34,071 nt of DNA. Origin: Chara braunii (Eukaryota; Streptophyta; Charophyceae; Charales; Characeae). The notes beneath the pieces are model-generated. The model ran no database searches and was not told where the DNA came from. It was given only the letters and a program-made list of their open reading frames with translations. The translations under genes and the position numbers were made by a program. The DNA lies in the NCBI GenBank assembly GCA_003427395.1, contig BFEA01000412.1:723612-757682 (forward strand), read 5' to 3'. Positions within the stretch are counted from its first letter, which is position 1; every line of letters starts with the position of its first letter. Of this stretch, positions 8,922-18,586 are shown piece by piece.

Positions 8922-11493
8922 ATAAATATAGATATATATATATCGTAAAATGCAGTTGTACCTATTATTGGAAGTACTAGGATAACTGTACCCTCAACGA
9001 AGCGTCTCGGTTCTGTGACCAAGTTATTAGGAAGGGGGGGGGGATACAAATTCGGCCGTGAAATTGATGGGATACATTCATCTAAGTACCACTATCATTA
9101 TAGTTATAATCCTCGAAGGCAACATAGGTTAAGCAGATTACGGATTACGCCCTACGGCGCTAGCAGAAGATGCATTAGATTAAGAAAGGGAATATGGGGG
9201 GGAAAAAAAACATACCGTTTTAGCTGCAGGAATAATTTCGCGGACCACTACTGTGAGCAGGACCACGTAAAATCCCCTGTCCGTCACCATTGCACTTAAG
9301 AACTATTTTGATATAATTTTTCTTCTCGCGTGTGAGCAATATAAAACTAAACTTCATTTTTTTTTTCTAGCCTAAAAAACCCTTTAATTCCTCAAGGACA
9401 TTGAAAAAACAACCCATTTTCTTTTTCCTCCCATCACTAGCGGAGATACTTGTGGTTTAACTTTTATCATAAATTTGCCACATCTGGTATTTGCCTCCTA
9501 AAACATATGTAAATTTTATTTATCTTACCTCTGAAAAACAAGTTTTAATAGCTATTATGTTATTTTTCCTAATTATAACATATGCTAAAATACAATACGT
9601 ATATATGTGTAAGTCAAATTCCAACGTATGATACATGCGACATTCTTATCTCTAAATTTTCACTGCTTCTTAATTTTTCAAATAACTTTAAAAGATTCAG
9701 AAAATCCTATCATAGTATGTGAAGTTGCCAATTACATGAATATCATAAAAATCAAATTGTCAATTACATCATTTCCCCTGATCCTCTCTCAAACTTGTGA
9801 AAATTATTTAAAAACTAATGGAAGCGACACTACAGCCATTATGTATATGTACGCCATTTTCGGACGTACATTACATTTTCCTTTTTGTTTCAATTAAAAA
9901 AAATCCCCTATTTAATATTTGTCCTCTTCTTTTTTTTCTTTTTCATCTCATTTGTTTTGTGCTCAATCCCCTCGTCAAACTTGTGGAGCAGCGGAGTAAA
10001 GAATATCAAAATCAAACGGTTAGATTTATCATATGCCAATTAACAACCACTCTATCGATGTTGTTATTGCACACAAAGGTCGATTCTGCAATTGCATACT
10101 GACCTCAAATTCACTATCTCACATGTTGGCCTACTAATTTATCTTTATTGGAATATAGTTCAACTCATTGAAAAGTTTCAAAGTTGTTATACCCGTTGAA
10201 TAGCGCTCGGGGCCCCGTTGAATAGTACAACGGACCCTCCCCGTTAAATACTGTTCAACAGGGAAGGCGCATTGGGCTTTGGACACGTCATTGGACGCGC
10301 GTGGAGCAAAAAAAAAAATCATCCCGTTGAATCCCGTCGATTTTTTTTTACCTCTAACCACAAAGTCCAGGAGCATGATCCGATTAGTAATCGGATAGGA
10401 ATGTGGCCGATCCAGTGTGTCACTAAGTGGCAGCGGGCTGACAGGTTCATTACAAATTTCAGGGTTGAGAAAACAGGAGGATCGCGAAAGACAAAACAAA
10501 TAAAAACAGAGCCCTTCCAACTTAAATTACGGTGGACTGTTTCCCCGCCATCAGAATGATCTGATGCTGGTGGTTGCCACAACAGTGAACAAAGTAACTG
10601 CCACATTTTGTGGAATAAAATCAACTTCTGTCAGCAGCCATCCTGATGCCCTCCATACACTCCATGATTGAAGGAGGGCTCCGCCCGATGAGATTACTGA
10701 AGATCTTCAATCCAGTGGGTCTATGGACGACCCCACTCACTATTGGGTTGGCCATACCCCCAACGGATTGAAAAGATTTTGGCGGGAAGCTTCCTTTGCA
10801 CCAAGCGTAGTGTTAAGGAAAGGCGGAGGGAAACCAAGATCTCCTTACTTTTTCGAGTAATACATGTAAAATACTGGCAGTGGGACCACACATAATGCAC
10901 GACAGGATTTGGGTCACTCAACTGCCACACAAACTCTTTTCTATCCTATCTCGTTGTTAGTGGGACCATACTCCAGGGTGTTGTAGAGGTCAGTTAATGT
11001 GTGCACAGTGATCACCTGGAACTGTGAGCCGAGGGTGCCCTGGAATATGAGACCACCTCGCAACCCATCCTCACCTCAATACTCCTAGCGCACCCCCTAT
11101 CCCACTATTCTACCTCAGTGTGACCAGCACTCAGGACCATTGCCCTACCAACGGGTAGGCAACCTGGACCGAACAACAGTGATAGGCACCAAGGCTGATA
11201 GATTGCCCAGCCTTGGTGGAAGTGGCATCGCACGAACCTTGTTGAACGGGAACTTTGGACGCCAGGCCCAGACAATGAACTACAGGCCTCATATATATAT
11301 AGCCACCATGCAGTTCTATCCAGATGTCATTAGGAATTACACCCAATAACACCCTATGCTGTTGGAAAAAAAAAAAAAAACATTCACGTCAGGTTTTTTT
11401 TTTTCCCTTACGTTTTTTAATGGATGAAAAATAAAAAATGGGCGTGTGGTGTTTGAAAAACCCTACACACCCATATTTCTTTTCTTTAATTTT
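8922..11493. other. AT-rich region without recognisable genes
   Basis: Open frames here are 60-130 codons, overlap on both strands and match nothing I recognise (for example 9015-9299, 10134-10520 minus and 11140-11349). The most structured part is 10192-10335, noted separately. A short hairpin (caaggctg..cagccttg) is at about 11192-11218. No tRNA, rRNA or intact mobile-element protein was seen. Confidence 0.45.
10192..10335. repeat. Cluster of CCCGTTGAAT words
   Basis: The words cccgttgaatag (10192), ccccgttgaatag (10212), ccccgttaaata (10240) and cccgttgaatcccg (10323) occur within 145 bp. The inverse form ctgttcaacaggg lies at 10252-10264. This looks like the end region of a mobile element, with inverted and direct copies of the same word. 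No element boundary could be set. Confidence 0.4.
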
Positions 11494-11502
11494 NNNNNNN
11501 NN
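11494..11502. other. Assembly gap (9 N)
   Basis: Nine N lie at the start of an A run at the left side of family A copy A6. The left boundary of A6 is therefore unresolved. Isolated N also occur at 3440, 24094 and 24096, all within homopolymer or minisatellite sequence. Confidence 0.95.
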
Positions 11503-12135
11503 AAAAAAAAAAAAAAAAAAATCAAAAAACTTTGAAAAACAAATATGTTATGAAGAAAAATAAAATAAACAAGATTTGCCTGAGCATTACATCCAAAGTC
11601 CTTGCCAATTTTGAAATAAAAATAAATTACGAAAAACAAATACTAATAAAAAAAACAAATAATAAAAAAACGAATTAAATTTAGTGAGTTCGCGAGCACG
11701 TTTTCGATACCGCCATCTTTGGCGATTTTTTTTTTTTTTTTTTTTTTTGAATAGCTCAATGCCCTGAAAATTTAGATATGTGTAGTTCACATAATGCAAA
11801 ACACACAAAAAAAAATTCAAAAAATAATAAAATTGTTTAGACCCCGAACTAAAGTGAAAACAAAAAAGTAAAAAAAGTGAAAAAAAATGTGGGCAAGCAC
11901 GTTTTAACACCGCCATCTTTGGCGATTTTTAGTTGTTATTTGGATGAGCCAAATGACTTGGAAATTTATAGGTGTGTATCTCATCTCAAAGAGAACTCAC
12001 AAAAAAAACATCAGAAAACAAAAAATATTTTTAGGCCCCGAAATAATTTTGGGGGGGGGCCAAACGCCGTCGGGTTCGGACCCCGTACGGGACCCCGAAC
12101 GCCCGTACGTACGGAGGTCGGGCTGGTAACCCTGT
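11503..12135 (-). mobile_element. Family A element, copy A6 (reverse)
   Basis: The reverse copy contains 'gatttgcctgagcattacatcc', two internal units ('ccgccatctttggcgattttt' at about 11711 and 11909) and a GC-rich end with 'cccgaacgcccgtacgtacgg'. It closes GGTAACCCTGT (12125-12135) against a TA tract. Its GC-rich end is missing on the left because of the gap. Confidence 0.8.
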
Positions 12136-12159
12136 ATACATATATATATATATATATAT

Positions 12160-12207
12160 CGTCAAATAGAACTGCCCGGTAAACCGTAGGCAGAGAGGGA
12201 GAAGAGG

Positions 12208-12238
<31 letters not shown>

Positions 12239-12365
12239 TGACGATATATATATAGCCTCCTGATGAGTCGGTGAAACTCCGACGAAACAGTTTGTCACAG
12301 CCCCTCGTTTGTTGTCCTCTTCTCTCTCTCTGCCTACGGTTTACCGGGCAGTTCTATTTGTGACG
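12160..12365. repeat. Long inverted repeat (55-bp arms) within TA tracts
   Basis: The left arm 12160-12215 and right arm 12308-12365 are complementary over about 55 bp with one 2-base insertion and one substitution. They share the words aaatagaactgcccggtaaa and gaggacaacaaa. The intervening ~90 bp holds a (TA)n tract and the hammerhead-like motif at 12260-12296. The outer edges are also TA-rich (ttgacgatatata / tgacgatatata). The arrangement could be an inverted pseudo-LTR remnant of a Penelope-like element, or a small hairpin element. No protein is encoded. Confidence 0.8.
12256..12300 (+). ncRNA. Hammerhead ribozyme-like motif in hairpin loop
   Basis: The core CTGATGA (12260-12266) is followed by a 5-bp stem II, GTCGG/CCGAC (12267-12271, 12279-12283), with a 7-base loop. 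GAAAC (12284-12288) and a short stem III, ACA/TGT with a 3-base loop, lead to GTC, with predicted cleavage after C12296. All invariant core bases are present. No convincing stem I can be drawn from the immediate flanks (gcctc against acagcc), so this copy is probably inactive alone. It resembles the motif at 7459-7495 in layout: C before the core, short stem III, GTCA at the cleavage site. Confidence 0.5.
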
Positions 12366-12430
12366 ATATATATATACCTTTATCTATTTATCTATCTATC
12401 TATTTATCTCTATCTATCTATGTATTTATG
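12366..12430. repeat. (TATC)n microsatellite
   Basis: An imperfect run of tatc/tatt tetranucleotides follows the TA tract at the right edge of the inverted repeat. Confidence 0.85.
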
Positions 12431-14186
12431 AATCTTCCCGCTTTGCAAAAAAAAAAAACGTTTTCTTTTTCACTTTGATTTTTTTTTTCACTTTCCTTTT
12501 ACGCATGTTTCTGGGCACAACTAGGCATTTCACTTCCTGACCCCCGTTAGGTGCGGCGCGTCAGGATTTTTTGGTAGGGCGAGGTACTTCACCGGTACTT
12601 CCTACACTTTCGGCTTGCATTCAGCCAACCATTGCTACAATGTCGCGGTGTTTTCACTTGGATGAATTTGTTCCATCTCTTTGGGCCCGTTTGTCCCAGC
12701 ACGTCGTGCGTGCATGTTGTCGTGACTTGCAGAAGACTTAGTACATGTGCTTTAACATGGATAGAACGGAAAGAGGCTTCCGCTCTATCTAGGCTTTCAG
12801 GGAGTGTTCGAACACATTAATTTGCAGTCAGTATGGTTGCGTCTATGCCGGTTGTCATTTGTCGTTTTGTGAAGCAAGCCTTTTCGGAAAATATCGTGCG
12901 GTACAAGGGGCAGGAAATGGGGTGTTTTGGGGGCTGGGGAAGGGACCCGGTGTGTTCGGCATCGGGAGTAAGACTGGTAGGGGGAGTTGTCCTTGTACAG
13001 CTTGGAGCGCGGAAGACTGACGGTCGGGTGTTGAGGTTGTTGTGAAGGTGTTGCTAGATGGGGACCGGGTGTTTCTGTTTCAATAAAGTTTTTTTTTTTT
13101 TCTGGGTTGCTTTATTGTTCTTTGGTGGTTTTGGGGGTGATGTTGGCGTAGATGGGTGGTCGATGGGCACACATTTGGGGGTGGGTCAGTCTTCGTGTTG
13201 GGTACTCGGATGAAGCGTGTTGCGGTTTTTAGTCTAGGTGCATTGTGGGCATGTCGTTTCGTCTTGTGGGGGCGATGTGTGAGGTTTCCTTTTTTTTTTT
13301 AATTGGGGCTGGGGGAATATGCGAATTCGGATGGGAAAGTGGTTTTAGTTCTCGGACTCGTAAATTTTCGTTGATGTATCTGGTTGTGGATGTGCATAAG
13401 GGACGACCCATACGAGCATGTATCTGCCTTGTTTTAATATAAGGATCTTGTGTCGTGAAGACAACGATTATCCGATACGTCAGTGTAGACGTCGGGTGCG
13501 GGAAGGAGAGGGGACGGTTGAGTCGACTAAGTTGAAGTGACAAGAGGTTCTAGAAGTCGGGTCCGTACGTTTTCGTTGATTGACTTTTTTAGTTATTAAT
13601 GGACGTGATTGTGGTGAGATACCTCCGAGTGGGGTTGTAATTACAGTCAGATGCACGTTGAAAAGAGGTGGCGTTGCCAAAGCAGAAACCCTTACAAAGG
13701 TATCTGCAGGGTCAGACGTTGTCCGTCAATCGTAAGAGGTCTTGACCTGGGGAGGTTCAACTTGATGTGTTTGTCATAAATTATTCGGACCTACCTATAG
13801 TTGAGTTCTAAGGACCTTTCTTAACCTAAACCCTAACGTTTTGAGACGTCCAATGATGATTATGATTGTTCGGCGGAGCGACCGGTTGTGCTCGAGTCCA
13901 ATGTTCGCGGGGTTACTGGGGCGCACGACTGTCGAGGTATTAAGTCTGCATATATTATACTGAAAACTAGAACGCGCGACCATACGACCGCACGATTCAG
14001 AGCCTATGTGAGTGGTAGGGATAGTCGCGCTAAGTGGTCGGCCACGGTATAGCGAGGAAAGGTAGTCCTACGACTAGACGTAGACGGTAAGGCTTGTAGA
14101 GTCATAGGTTGGACAAGCAGTGGGGCGTGTGCTCGTCTTAAGTGAGAGCAACATTTTCTACATCTATAGAAGGAGCTAGCCCAATA
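12431..14186. other. Region without recognisable genes, possible decayed LTR
   Basis: Small frames such as 12632-12820 and 12833-13045 are not recognisable. A caataaag word followed by a T run (13080-13100) resembles a polyadenylation region. Positions 13368-13435 match 21983-22050 in word order (ttgatgtatctggt, then cgtaaggga or cataaggga, then gtgcttgtat or gcatgtatct). These are therefore two copies of a dispersed repeat, possibly parts of two old LTRs. Confidence 0.35.
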
Positions 14187-14199
14187 GGTATCAGTGCCA
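14187..14199 (+). other. Primer-binding-site-like sequence
   Basis: GGTATCAGTGCCA closely resembles the TGGTATCAGAGCC site complementary to plant initiator tRNA-Met that primes many plant LTR retrotransposons (11 of 13 positions when aligned). It sits 3-4 bases after a CA dinucleotide (14182-14183), as at the end of a 5' LTR. A single weak site could be chance. Confidence 0.25.
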
Positions 14200-14427
14200 G
14201 CCTGGCATCTCATTGGTACAGGGACCGAAGCCGAAAAATCCCACGGGTTAACTCTTTTTTTAGTTGGCCGCACTGATAGGGCATTTAGGTGCGACCGATC
14301 TCTGGCGTGTGATCGATGAAATCACGCAGCTCAGATCAGCCACACGGGGTTGAAATGGCCCCTACGTAAGGATGACACGCATAAAAAGAGAAGGAAAGGG
14401 GGGGAAAAAATTAAAAAATTTTGACGA

Positions 14428-14500
14428 ATCCATAAGGATTCGAACTCAAGTCTGTATTTGAACAGTTCGTCGGTATGCTACAAACGTGACGTGACCGTTC
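14428..14500 (-). ncRNA. tRNA-like fragment (possible SINE head)
   Basis: On the minus strand the sequence reads gtagcata, then a hairpin resembling an anticodon arm (ctgt-tcaaat-acag), then gagttcgaatcc, which fits a pol III B-box (GTTCGAATCC). A T-rich stretch follows. The distance between the D-arm-like and T-arm-like parts is about ten bases too short for a normal tRNA, and no acceptor stem could be closed. It is a tRNA pseudogene or SINE remnant rather than a functional tRNA. Confidence 0.25.
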
Positions 14501-14974
14501 ACAAAAGCCAACGAAAAAGAAAGAAAAAAAAAATATATAGGTGGAATGCCATGTGGCATATACAAGACAATCAGGGATTTATAATCCCCATGAATCATAA
14601 CAGGCGCCCGTTTTCACCAATTGGCCTGCAGGTAGGAAGTTCTTAGATTTTAATAATCATTTTATTTATATTTATAATTTATTTATATATTTTTAATTAT
14701 TTTTCTCTAAATTTTTTTCTTTTTTTTTTTAGTAGTCCCCTCCCCCCTCTTTTGGTCATGGGCTACTCTCCTCCGCCCGTTCGTTTAGTGAACGGGCTGC
14801 AACTAGGCGCTTGGATCTAGTGCTCTTCCTGCGCCAGATGCACGAACGTGGTGATGGGGGAAAAAACCCTGTTGAGCTTGACTCTAGTTTGACTTTGTGA
14901 AATGACTACAAGGGGGGCAACACTCCTTCATTTTTGGACGATGAGTTGCCCCTTCACAAGGAAAACGAGGGGTT

Positions 14975-15096
14975 AAGAGAGGGGGGGGGGGGGGGGGGGG
15001 GGGAAAAAAAAGAAAAAAAAAAAAAAAGTGGAGGATAAAAAGAGAAAGAAAGAAAAAAAAAAAAGGGGGGAAATGAAAAGAGAAGGGGATGGGGCA
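14975..15096 (+). repeat. Polypurine tract with G23
   Basis: A run of 23 G (14981-15003) is followed by about 90 bases that are almost only A and G (aaaagaaaa, gagaaagaaag, ggggggaaatgaaaagag). Minus-strand frames rich in proline and phenylalanine across it are artefacts. Confidence 0.9.
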
Positions 15097-15099
15097 GCA

Positions 15100-16226
15100 G
15101 CCGCGAATGTGGTCGCGGGTGTGCCCTAGGTGCAAGACGGTCTAGTCTGAGTGTGAACAATCAGACTACTAGACCTGGAAACTAAAGTGTTATATGACAG
15201 AAATGGTTGTCGACGTACCTGTACTAAAAAAATGTGTCGGGTATGTCAAATTTTGAAGAGTTGTAACTCTTCAAAGGAAAGTCGGAAAAAGAAAACGAAA
15301 AATGATTTAGAAATGGACGAAAGTCGATTACTCGTAAAATTCTGAGATATAAGAGGAAAAACAAAGGAAAATAAGTACAGGCAGTTGAAAGTAACTGCCT
15401 CTCTAAGTTTGTGGCCCAAGTTCGACCATACTAAGCCATTGATTTGGCTCAGATCCAGGGCTCAGATCGACCCTGCGATTTCACTTGGGGGTGAGAAACA
15501 CAACCCACTGTCTTTCAGTAACTATAAAAAGGCAGTTCTTCCCCCAGCAACCTCACACTTACATTGATGTTGCTCTGACTCTACTCATTTGAGTGCTGAC
15601 CAGTTTGCTGCATCTCTTTGCTACTTGAGTGAGTGGAGACGCCATTGGAGTAGGACTTCATGGTCCGCAGGGAGATAGAGAGTGAGAGAAAGGCAGCCAT
15701 AACTAGAGGTTGAAAACTTATTGCACCACTCCTGCGTTGATGTTGTGGTCGGTACCCTGCAACAGGGTTTGATTAGGCGGTTAGTGGTACGTGTCGGGGA
15801 GGTGCTGCCCGTTTGAAAGCACGACAATGGTAGCATGTTGAAAGGGGACCATGTTGCACAAATGTTTCGGCCCACCAACAATATTTTTGAGGGGAGATGT
15901 TGTCGAAGTTGTGCAACAGAATTATGTTTTGTGAGGCCAAACGGCGGTGCTCCCAAATCTATATTGTGTAGTGATTTTTTTTTTTTTATGCGACCAAGTG
16001 TTTGTGTTAGTGAAATAACGGTGGTGACCATGTGGCATTGTGGGAGCAGTGGTACAGTTGTAGAGTTGGTGAGACTTATGACACTCGCACCGAAAAAAAC
16101 ATTCTTAATTATTTTTGGAAACATGTGGTACAAACTAGTCTGTTTTTGAAGCTATTTGATGCGACGGGCCTCGATGTGAGTCTATTCGGGACTATTATTG
16201 GTGTAAGTGCAGCCCGGAGTGAGTGG
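15100..16226. other. Region without recognisable genes; one TATA-like box
   Basis: A clean tataaaaa (15523-15530) with C-rich sequence about 30 bases downstream could be a promoter of a decayed LTR or element. No long frame follows it. The minus-strand frame 15621-16133 (170 codons) was inspected and matches nothing recognisable. Confidence 0.3.
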
Positions 16227-18072
16227 TTGACATAGCTATTGCGGACATACGTGACAATTGAAGGAGGTTTGGACTTGAGGATTAGTTTGAAATTATTATG
16301 GGAGGACGTGGTGCGATTGGGATTGTATTGAGACAACCTCGGACACTAGGACCATATTGGGTCTAAACAAGGGTTGTTCGTGACGTTGGAACCGCGCGAG
16401 GCTCATTTGTAACAACATCGTGCTAGAGGGTTCTTTCACTTGAGTATTTTCAGTGTGACAACCTTTGCTTATTCAATCCTTTGAAAAGGAAGTGGAACGC
16501 TTAGCTTAGTGAAAAAGGCGCAACTTGTGGACTTCTGCGACGATTTTTTTTTATTTATTGAGATATTATTCGACATTCTTGAGTGAGTCGGATCATAACT
16601 TCACTTAAGGTCAGTTTTGACTCATTTTCCCTTCACACCCGTGTGAACCCTGCTTTGAATGTTAAGAGAAAATGTAGAATAGGGTGTGTGAGAGTCATTC
16701 ATGTGAAAAATATGAGTTGACTTGGATGGGGTGTGTATGGATTCTACTTAGATTTGTTTTGTTTATTGTTCAGGTAGGTAGAGGGATGCATGTAAGGGAA
16801 AATTTTGGTTGTGTCTACTTATAAGTAAAAAAAAAATTCTCTCTGCGACTTTTTTTTCTGTCCGCATGTCGAAAAGGTTTATGTTTTGATATAACGAAGT
16901 TCAACCGGTGTCGAGGAATGAACCTTTGAATAAAAAAGAAAAAAAAAAATTGAATTTCGTATTTTCCTAATAGAATTCTCGTTTCATCCTAAACGACTCA
17001 CTCGTTTTTGCATGTCCAAAAGAGTCTCAACTTCAACGTTTTTTTTACTATCTTATTTATTTTCAATTTTTTTTTACGATCTTATTTATCTTCATCTAAG
17101 TGAACGTCACGTAAGAAGAGTAAGTGGCATACAATTTCACTTAAGGTTTTGGGGACTCCTTCTCTCCAAGGTTGGCATAGTTATTGTGAACAGACGTGAC
17201 AATTGAAGGAGGTTTGAACTTGAGGATTGGTTTGAAGTTGAAATTATTATGGGAGTACGTGATGCAATTGGGATTGTATTGAGACAACTCGGGTCCCTGG
17301 GACCATATTGGGTCTAAACAAGGGTTGTTCATGACATTGGAACAACGTGAGGCTCATTTGTAACAACACCATGCTAGAGGGTTCTTTCACTTGACTATTT
17401 TCAGTGTGACAACCTTTGCTTATTCAGGTGTTTTGGAAAGGATGTGGACCGCTTTACTTAGTAGAAAATCCGCAACTTGTGGACTTCTGCGATGATTATT
17501 TATTTTTTATTCAGATATTATTCGACATTCTTAAGTGAATCGGATCATAACTTCCATTAAGGTCAGTCTTGACTCATTCTCCCTTCACACCCGTGTGAAC
17601 CCACACTATGCTTAACCCTGCTTTGAATGTTCAGAGAAAAGGTAGAATAGGGTGTGTGAGAGTCATTTATATTAAAAATATGAGTTGACTTGGATGGGGT
17701 GTGTATGAATTTTACTTGAATTTATTCAGTTTTTTGTGCAAGTAGTTAGAGGGATGCATGTAAGGGAAGAATTTGGTTGTGTGTACTTATAAGCAAAAAA
17801 AATATTTACTCTCCACGACTCTTTTTTCTGTCCGCATGTTGAAAATGTTTATGTTTTAATATAAGAAAGTTCAACCGGTGTCGAGGAATTAACCTTTGAA
17901 TAAAGAAGAAAAAAAAATAATTAAATTTCGTATTTTCCCAATAGACTTTTCGTTCTATCGTGAAAGACTCACTCATTTTTGCATGTCCAAAAAAGTCTCA
18001 ACTTCAACTTTTTTTTTACTATCTTATTTATCTTAATCTAAGTGATTGTTACGTAACAAGAATAAGCGACAA
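16227..18072. repeat. Tandem duplication of ~945 bp (two diverged units)
   Basis: Unit 1 runs from about 16227 to 17170 and unit 2 from 17171 to 18072, resuming after an insertion at about 18587. Shared words include gtgacaattgaaggagg (16251 and 17196), ccatattgggtctaaacaag, ttcacttga(g/c)tattttcag and agttcaaccggtgtcgagga. The units differ by scattered substitutions and small indels, so the duplication is not recent. Neither unit has a long open frame. They may be LTRs or satellite-like monomers of an unknown element. Confidence 0.8.
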
Positions 18073-18586
18073 CAACAGAAAAATTTTCCAGAATTAAATA
18101 ATCATTCTATATTAAAATTACATTCTAAATTTTAAATTTTCATTCCATCTTTCATTCCAATTTTAAAATTTCCTTCTTACTTGAAAACTTTCCTTCCAAG
18201 AATGGGGTATCCCTTTTTATTTGAACTGCATGCTATAGATGGAATGAAAGTCTGGACGAGTTCATGAAATATTTTAATTGGATTGTCATTCTAAGTAAAG
18301 ATTTTCAGTCATAAATAGGTTAATCCAATTTAAATTAGAAGATATTTCTTATAATAGAATGAAAGTTTAATTAAAGCATTTCATAAACTTGTCCACACTT
18401 CCATTCCATCTTGAATAAATAGATGTAGTTGAAAGGGAAAACTCATATTTAGACGGGAACTTATCAAATAAAATTGGAAATTTTAGAATTTGACAAACAT
18501 TGGAATAATAATTTATAAATATGAAGGATTTTTTTTTTTTTCAGAATGTTTTTCAACTTTCATTTCTCGCGGGAATTTTTCTGTTG
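18073..18586. mobile_element. MITE-like insertion, 514 bp
   Basis: This AT-rich segment is present in unit 2 of the ~945-bp duplication and absent from unit 1, so it is an insertion. It starts CAACAGAAAAATTTTCC and ends GGGAATTTTTCTGTTG, giving a terminal inverted repeat of 13 matching bases. Internal words attccat/atggaat occur in both orientations. The flanks (agcgacaa, gaggcaat) hint at an imperfect 7-8 bp target duplication. It has no coding capacity and is a non-autonomous DNA element, superfamily undetermined. Confidence 0.7.

Noticed and set aside
13815-13835. Telomere-like word (ctaaaccctaac)
   Set aside because: There is only one unit, with no array, so it is not a telomeric or interstitial telomeric repeat.
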